Of a stretch of DNA of 6,115 bases, positions 5,771-6,115 are shown piece after piece. Each line of letters opens with the position of its first letter. Position 1 is the first letter of the stretch. The position numbers and the translations under genes are program-made. The notes below the pieces were generated by a model, which saw nothing but the letters and a program-made list of their open reading frames with translations, ran no database searches and was not told the origin of the DNA. Source of the DNA: Acidocella sp. 35-58-6 (GTDB taxonomy: Bacteria > Pseudomonadota > Alphaproteobacteria > Acetobacterales > Acetobacteraceae); NCBI GenBank assembly GCA_002281005.1, contig NCFD01000083.1:1-6115 (forward strand). The letters are read 5' to 3'.

Positions 5771-6115
5771 ATGGCCCGCCGCCGGCAGCTCTACGAAGGC
5801 AAAGCAAAAATCCTGTTTGAAGGGCCCGAGCCCGGCACGCTCGTGCAATATTTCAAGGATGACGCCACCGCCTTCAACGCCCAGAAAAAGGGCACGATCA
5901 GCGGCAAGGGCGTGCTCAACAACCGGATTTCCGAGCATATCTTCACGCTGCTCGGGCTGATCGGCGTACCGACGCATTTCATCCGCCGCCTCAACATGCG
6001 CGAGCAATTGATCCGCCAGGTCGAGATTATCCCGATCGAAGTCGTCGTCCGCAACGTCGCCGCAGGGTCGATCTCGACTCGCCTCGGCATCGAAGAAGGC
6101 ACGCAGCTGCCGCGC
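5771..6115 (+). CDS. purC: SAICAR synthetase (phosphoribosylaminoimidazole-succinocarboxamide synthase), N-terminal part
   Basis: Catalyses the ATP-dependent joining of CAIR and aspartate to give SAICAR in de novo purine synthesis, in the cytosol. The window holds 115 codons, about the first half of a usual 235-260-residue enzyme, and the frame is open at the right edge. Visible features: the N-terminal nucleotide-binding strand [11 protein letters not shown] (6-16), FKDDATAFN (28-36), and the full SAICAR synthetase signature [15 protein letters not shown] (86-100), with the conserved arginine and the closing glycine-serine. The start ATG is well fixed by AAAGGA 5 bases upstream. The gene diverges from the transporter across a 120-base gap. 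The antisense strand is also open through most of the segment, a side effect of codon composition. The identification is near certain. Confidence 0.97.
   Translation, partial: MARRRQLYEGKAKILFEGPEPGTLVQYFKDDATAFNAQKKGTISGKGVLNNRISEHIFTLLGLIGVPTHFIRRLNMREQLIRQVEIIPIEVVVRNVAAGSISTRLGIEEGTQLPR

Noticed and set aside
5651..6007. The - strand transporter frame stays open to 6007, giving a 513-residue reading with a 119-residue N-terminal extension.
   Set aside because: The extension is antisense to the well-supported start of purC, is polar, has no family resemblance, and the transporter family begins at TM1 just after ATG 5650.

Overview
The window is a moderately GC-rich piece of a bacterial chromosome carrying six protein-coding genes that look intact or are cut only by the window edges. 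Citrate synthase, the purC start and the style of the CYTH-CHAD and old-yellow-enzyme proteins suggest an alphaproteobacterium, possibly Acetobacteraceae/Rhodospirillales. That placement is an impression from protein similarity as I remember it, not a search. I see no rRNA, tRNA, CRISPR array, insertion sequence, phage gene or long repeat, and no intergenic stretch longer than about 130 bases.

Layout from left to right. The C-terminal part of citrate synthase (gltA, + strand) enters from the left and ends at 521, followed by a textbook intrinsic terminator (555-580). Nine bases beyond the terminator starts a two-helix K+ channel with a cytosolic RCK/TrkA nucleotide-binding domain (589-1647, +). 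A 78-base gap with a possible small operator leads to an old yellow enzyme-type flavin ene-reductase (1726-2790, +). A strong GC-rich hairpin (2803-2831) then separates this rightward block from a leftward block. The leftward block is a CYTH-CHAD protein (2831-4399, -, TTG start) and, upstream of it, a YbfB/YjiJ-type major facilitator transporter (4466-5650, -). A divergent 120-base region, which also holds a tiny reading frame overlapping the transporter start, separates the transporter from purC (5771 to the right edge, +), which begins with a strong ribosome binding site.

How the genes work together. gltA (TCA cycle entry) and purC (de novo purine synthesis) are housekeeping genes. The genes between them are general physiology and stress genes: K+ flux, detoxification of electrophilic alkenes, polyphosphate/triphosphate-related chemistry, and export or uptake of an unknown solute. 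The transporter and the CYTH-CHAD gene could be one transcription unit (66-base gap, same strand). The others look like single-gene units separated by terminators. I find no convincing new multi-gene system here. The items worth a second look are small: a channel gene with no visible ribosome binding site directly behind a terminator, a non-standard residue at an FMN-contact position of the ene-reductase, a possible translationally coupled mini-ORF before the transporter, and a 7-base motif recurring in three gene-flanking gaps.
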